This document shows positions 39,851 through 43,717 of a stretch of DNA of 43,717 bases, one piece after another. The stretch covers positions 1-43,717 of the forward strand of contig CALIRX010000020.1 of assembly GCA_938042055.1 (NCBI GenBank), read 5' to 3'. Each line of letters starts with the position of its first letter. Position 1 is the stretch's first letter. Below the pieces are notes generated by a model, which had not been told where the DNA came from, ran no database searches, and was given only the letters and a program-made list of their open reading frames with translations. The translations under genes were made by a program, and so were the position numbers. Source of the DNA: an uncultured Candidatus Saccharibacteria bacterium (GTDB lineage Bacteria; Patescibacteriota; Saccharimonadia; Saccharimonadales; Saccharimonadaceae).

Positions 39851-42829
39851 TTAATATCTTGGCGGCAATTCGCGAACATTCATCGTACTGATCGCGCCAG
39901 TGTTTCGATAATTATTGTAAGCCCAAATATAAGTGTCAGCCCTCAAATTGATGATTTCTGCTGGAGTTCCAGGGTGCATATTCGGATCATTCTTTGCAGA
40001 TGAAGCATGTTTTCCACCATACGTTCGTCGCAAGAACAAGCGTCCAGTTTTAATTGGTCCGTTAACCTTCAGTTGCTTCTTACCGCAAGAAGATTCAGAA
40101 ACTCCACTTAGCCAATCTCCGAAGCTAATTACCACGCCACAAGTACTAACATATCCGTCTTTCTGAGTAATCAACCAAGCATTCACCTCTCCAACCGAAG
40201 GCTCTATGATAATATTTTTCGCGTAGATAATTAGTTGTGGCAATTGGCGCACATCATTCGTGTCTGTGTATAGTAAGTCGCCCGAAATCCTAACTACGCC
40301 CGAGGACTTTATGACTATACTCTTGCCTACGCTTAATTTTGACCCCGTTAAGGTTACGTTTCCAGCGTTATATTCACCCGAAGCTAGACTATTCACATCT
40401 ACATTGCCAGAGATATTGCCTCTCGTCCCGCCAACCGACGGCAAAGTAAAATTATCTGGAACCGAACTGGTGCTACTGAAATTACCGTACTTTGGAATAT
40501 TGGCAAAAGTTAGCTTATTATAGTCACGCGGCGTCACGCCCGAGCGACCATTAAACGACGATGACAATCCAGCCCCCGAAGCCGAATCCGCCTTGCCATT
40601 GGCAATAATTCCATATTCACCCCAAGAACCGTACACATTCTGATTCGTATAGGCCATCTTATACGCCAATGTTATATCCTCGATCAGTAGTCCCATATGT
40701 GACGGATTAGATTTTACATAAATATCGATGAAGTTATTATTCTCATATAAAACAGTGCCTGGCTGCGTCTCAGCGGTAAATCGAGAATTTCCAGCATAGC
40801 CCGGAAGACCCCAACCAAAATACTGAACTCCTTCAGGTCTGGAGCCGTTATCATTACCCAACGTTTTCATCTCATAACCGTTGATCTTCACCTTAACGAG
40901 GTTATCTACAGCTCCACTAAAACCGATCTCCAGACTCTTAGCATCTTTTAACCCTTCTAAATTAATACCCTTCAATCTAAAGACGTATGTATTTGAGCAC
41001 GGGATAATCTCTACTATAGGACGAGAATTATCATGACAATTTAGATGAGCCGGATCCGGTTTACTATTAGAATGCGTATGCCGACCAAAGCTGTTTATAC
41101 CAATCCATTTTGCAGAGTCAGACGTTCTCCAAACACCCCTCTTGCAATAATCAGGATTATAGACGAGCGATGCGTCACCAACTATATCGTAATACATAGA
41201 ATCGGGTTTACATGTAATATAACCGTCCTGCAATACATCGTCTCCACTAGGAGCGCGCCACTGTGTCGTTACAATCGTCCTTGCTTGATAGTCGTCTTTT
41301 AAGTTAGTCGCATCACCATGACAACTCGGAAGATAGTCTGGTTTTTTAGTAGACTTCTTATATGCTCTCTGGTTTCCATTACCGCCATATTGATCCTCGG
41401 CACAAACTATTGACCAATGTTTATCATCCATATTACCACCCTTATATCCATATTCACCAGGACTAAAATGAACATCGTCTCCAATTTTATTACCATCTTT
41501 GTCTAAACCTGTACCCCACAGTCCCCTTGCTCGTATAGAGGTCTTATCTAACTCAATACGACTAAGATTCTCATCAGGAACATTCACATTGTTTGATGTC
41601 CTGCTGGTAATAACCTCTTTATCTGTCTTAATATCACCACCCCAAACCTGTACTTTCGGTCTTTTTGAGGATCTGATACACTTAACCGCGTATTTAAAAT
41701 CCGTAGAAGGAGCCGAACCGTTGTAATTACTGACCATAACCACATAACATAGGCTGTCGTTAGCGCTTAGCTTAACTCTATCCAGATTATCTACCTGATT
41801 TGTAGCCACTGGAGTCTGACCAGTGTTTAATTGATTGCCAGTGTTTTGAACAATTTTTCTACACGCGCCGCTATCAATATTTAAGCTATCTCTATATTGT
41901 CCTTTAATCAGTCGCACGACCGCACACGGCCAATCATCATCAGCAGTACCCCCAGGAAGTGAAACCTCATTACTCTTTCCTGTAAGCTCCGATACTTCAG
42001 CCCCTCTTACAACAAACCGAGCAAGTGCATACGAAGAATTTTGAGTCTTTAAAGTCCCTTTGTTATTCAACCCAGCATTTATTCCCTCAATTTTCGTGAC
42101 ATTTTCTGCGTCAATATAATCCGAATTAACACTAACTGAAGGCTCTACGTCATAATCGTACGGAACCTCAGCACAGGCATATGACGAATACACCCAGCCG
42201 GTTGGCGCCAAAGAATTACGCCTATCCCAGTAGATTCGCTGACAGATACGCTTACCCATGTCTTCTTTTCGAATAACTCGCGTAAACATAAATTTATTTT
42301 CTCCAAGCGGACCACGAACATCCTCTAATCTAGATTTTCCGTTCAACGCTTCCATAGAGGTAGTGTGATAATCCACTTCCTTTGGATTGTTCATTCGTTT
42401 CCAAGCATAATCCTTCCAATTCGTCATAACGTTAAACCATCGGGATTTTTCATTATGCCAAGCCCCCCTGTCGTTCAGACTGACATCATTATCCATCGGC
42501 TGGTTCGATCTAATATCAAATACATCCTGCTGAACGCCAGTTATAACATTATCAGTAGGCCCGCCACTAACAAAAAGACTATGCCACCAGTCAACAGTAT
42601 CACCAGGCTTTACATTCTTTAATCTCCCTGGAGCGACAGTCCAATTAGATCCGAAGTTGGTAGTGTCTTCTGGATTAAATTGCTTAGTAACCCAGGATTT
42701 ACCAGTTATCGTCCAATTTGGCGAGCTTGGCGCCGCGTACGTATAGATAAAAAAAGCCGTTACCGAAATAACCAAAGCCACTACTATTGCCAGCATGCCC
42801 ACCTTAGGCAATGAGTATTTTCTTCTCAT
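39851..42829 (-). CDS. Large exported protein upstream of the pilus operon, unknown
   Basis: This protein has 992 residues. An N-terminal membrane helix or signal (about 10-31) is followed by a Trp-rich beta domain (about 35-240; GDTVDWWHSLFVSGG and an NVITG turn). A middle region has many cysteines (about 290-620), and a jelly-roll-like stretch follows (about 625-710). The C-terminal region (about 820-992) begins with SGNVDVNSLASGEYNAG, as in polymer-forming or autotransporter-like repeats, and ends PAEIINLRADTYIWAYNN. I know no named family for the whole. The location directly before pilM and the exported, Cys-rich, multi-domain form suggest an adhesin or pilus-tip-like protein, but that is inference. 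The promoter (-10 at 42842-42837) lies 7 nt before the ATG. Confidence 0.85.
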   Translation of the reverse strand: MRRKYSLPKVGMLAIVVALVISVTAFFIYTYAAPSSPNWTITGKSWVTKQFNPEDTTNFGSNWTVAPGRLKNVKPGDTVDWWHSLFVSGGPTDNVITGVQQDVFDIRSNQPMDNDVSLNDRGAWHNEKSRWFNVMTNWKDYAWKRMNNPKEVDYHTTSMEALNGKSRLEDVRGPLGENKFMFTRVIRKEDMGKRICQRIYWDRRNSLAPTGWVYSSYACAEVPYDYDVEPSVSVNSDYIDAENVTKIEGINAGLNNKGTLKTQNSSYALARFVVRGAEVSELTGKSNEVSLPGGTADDDWPCAVVRLIKGQYRDSLNIDSGACRKIVQNTGNQLNTGQTPVATNQVDNLDRVKLSANDSLCYVVMVSNYNGSAPSTDFKYAVKCIRSSKRPKVQVWGGDIKTDKEVITSRTSNNVNVPDENLSRIELDKTSIRARGLWGTGLDKDGNKIGDDVHFSPGEYGYKGGNMDDKHWSIVCAEDQYGGNGNQRAYKKSTKKPDYLPSCHGDATNLKDDYQARTIVTTQWRAPSGDDVLQDGYITCKPDSMYYDIVGDASLVYNPDYCKRGVWRTSDSAKWIGINSFGRHTHSNSKPDPAHLNCHDNSRPIVEIIPCSNTYVFRLKGINLEGLKDAKSLEIGFSGAVDNLVKVKINGYEMKTLGNDNGSRPEGVQYFGWGLPGYAGNSRFTAETQPGTVLYENNNFIDIYVKSNPSHMGLLIEDITLAYKMAYTNQNVYGSWGEYGIIANGKADSASGAGLSSSFNGRSGVTPRDYNKLTFANIPKYGNFSSTSSVPDNFTLPSVGGTRGNISGNVDVNSLASGEYNAGNVTLTGSKLSVGKSIVIKSSGVVRISGDLLYTDTNDVRQLPQLIIYAKNIIIEPSVGEVNAWLITQKDGYVSTCGVVISFGDWLSGVSESSCGKKQLKVNGPIKTGRLFLRRTYGGKHASSAKNDPNMHPGTPAEIINLRADTYIWAYNNYRNTGAISTMNVRELPPRY

Positions 42830-42836
42830 GCTTATA

Positions 42837-42842
42837 ATTATA
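42837..42842 (-). promoter_or_regulatory. Extended -10 box of the 992-codon gene (leaderless placement)
   Basis: TGATATAAT on the minus strand, ending 7 nt before the ATG at 42829. It lies back to back with the ychF promoter in a 44-bp intergenic gap. Confidence 0.6.
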
Positions 42843-42861
42843 TCAAAGATTCCGCAGATGA

Positions 42862-42867
42862 TATAAT
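42862..42867 (+). promoter_or_regulatory. -10 box of ychF (leaderless placement)
   Basis: Perfect TATAAT, 6 nt before the ATG at 42874. The -35 region is weak and overlaps the divergent promoter. Confidence 0.6.
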
Positions 42868-42873
42868 AAATAT

Positions 42874-43717
42874 ATGAGTTTATCTATTGGAATCGTTGGT
42901 TTACCAAATGTCGGCAAGTCGACACTTTTTAACGCTTTAACAAATAATGATATTTTGGCGGCTAATTATCCGTTTGCGACAATTGAGCCGAACACAGGAA
43001 TTGTTCCCGTACCAGATGATCGCCTGCAAATTTTAGCCGATCTTTATCACGCGCAAAAAATTATTCCAGCCACCGTCACTTTCGTCGATATCGCGGGGCT
43101 GGTTGCTGGCGCGTCTAAGGGTGAAGGTTTGGGCAATAAGTTTCTTCACAACATCAGAGAGTGCGACGCGATTATCCACGTTGTCCGTGCGTTCGAAAAT
43201 TCAAAAATTTTGCGCCACGATGAAGCGCCAATTGACCCAAAAAAGGATATTGACATTATCAATACTGAGCTGATTCTGGCTGATTTGCAAACTCTTGAAA
43301 AACGCCTGCCCCAACTTCAAAAAGAAGCCAAAGCAAACCCAAAAGCTCGCCAAAAAGTTGAATATCTGCAATCTTTAATCGACAATTTACAAAAAGGCGC
43401 ACCAATTTCCGCCCTGTCAGATGTGGATTTTGAGGCAATTTCCGACTTACATTTACTCACCGCCAAGCCAGTAATTTACGCGTTTAATGTCGACGAAGAA
43501 GGATTGAACAATTCCGACCTACAGAGCCGACTAACCGAACTTGCCAGCCCAGCAAAAGCCGTTTTTGTCTGCGCAAAATTGGAAGAAGAACTGAAAGGTC
43601 TATCCGAAAATGATGCCAAAGAACTATTAGAAAGTTACGGCGTCAAGGAAACTGGGCTTGCTAAACTTATTCACGCAGCCTACGATACGCTCGGACTACA
43701 AAGCTACTTAACTGCGG
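42874..43717 (+). CDS. ychF: Redox-regulated ATPase YchF, partial (cut by window end)
   Basis: The first 281 codons of a protein normally about 363 long. It begins MSLSIGIVGLPNVGKSTLFN (P-loop GLPNVGKS, residues 8-15). FATIEPNTGIV is switch I, and DIAGLVAGASKGEGLGNKF (in part) is switch II. The AFNVDEE motif near 200 replaces the GTPase NKxD, which gives the ATP preference known for YchF/OLA1. A coiled-coil insertion lies at about 125-180, and the TGS domain is beyond the window. No Shine-Dalgarno; the -10 box is 6 nt before the ATG. Confidence 0.97.
   Translation, partial: MSLSIGIVGLPNVGKSTLFNALTNNDILAANYPFATIEPNTGIVPVPDDRLQILADLYHAQKIIPATVTFVDIAGLVAGASKGEGLGNKFLHNIRECDAIIHVVRAFENSKILRHDEAPIDPKKDIDIINTELILADLQTLEKRLPQLQKEAKANPKARQKVEYLQSLIDNLQKGAPISALSDVDFEAISDLHLLTAKPVIYAFNVDEEGLNNSDLQSRLTELASPAKAVFVCAKLEEELKGLSENDAKELLESYGVKETGLAKLIHAAYDTLGLQSYLTA

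Overview
The window reads as part of a Candidatus Saccharibacteria (TM7, Patescibacteria/CPR) chromosome. This rests on the very short streamlined genes, TAA/TAG/TGA all used as stops (TGA ends the gene at 24714, so UGA is not recoded), a monoderm-type type IV pilus cluster without a secretin gene, a conserved informational core, and a 16S rRNA with an enlarged helix in the V1 region. The genus cannot be fixed from the sequence alone. I see no CRISPR array, insertion sequence or prophage.

Layout. 1-813: 5' part of a 16S rRNA gene (minus), with leader and promoter to 1012. 1026-6031: gyrB-gyrA-PAP2-like operon (minus). 6107-8291: an exported LPKTG-containing protein and a coiled-coil membrane protein (plus). 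8306-12096: a VirD4/TraG-like membrane ATPase, a small partner and a small membrane protein (minus). 12097-13428: protein-poor, AT-rich stretch with a strongly structured transcript behind its own promoter (12162-12508) and a short candidate sRNA (13256-13354). 13429-13818: tmRNA (minus). 13885-18055: yifB/comM, infC-rpmI-rplT, RNase P RNA, an unassigned cloverleaf-like RNA, an M50 peptidase and rpmB. 18129-22113: MBL-fold protein, winged-helix protein, miaA, thrS (minus). 22174-28388: tRNA-Val, a 41-codon small gene, an NrdR-like gene, a glycosyltransferase, two tRNAs each placed 4-5 nt before a membrane-protein gene, ndk and a XerC/D recombinase. 28390-42829: a type IV pilus locus (pilM-N-O-small protein-B-T-C, major pilin, pilD, three prepilins, a PilX-like protein) preceded by a 992-residue exported protein. 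42874-end: ychF, cut by the window edge.

How it works together. Most of the window is core information processing (gyrase, ribosome parts, tmRNA, RNase P, tRNAs, ThrRS, MiaA, IF3) plus envelope and surface functions. The pilus genes form an almost complete assembly and retraction machine for a single-membrane cell. That fits what is known of Saccharibacteria, which live attached to other bacteria, but the host-contact role is inference.

The most striking recurrent pattern is regulatory. At eight loci a -10 hexamer sits exactly 6 or 7 nt before the start codon (11664, 13885, 17747, 22113, 22390, 27465, 42829, 42874), which predicts leaderless mRNAs for stand-alone and first-in-operon genes, while most genes inside operons carry Shine-Dalgarno sequences. 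Two tRNA genes sit 4-5 nt upstream of start codons, so tRNA 3' processing would also create almost leaderless mRNAs. The other leading candidates for something undescribed are the two structured RNAs (12162-12473 and 16961-17080) and the 41-codon gene with its own promoter and terminator.
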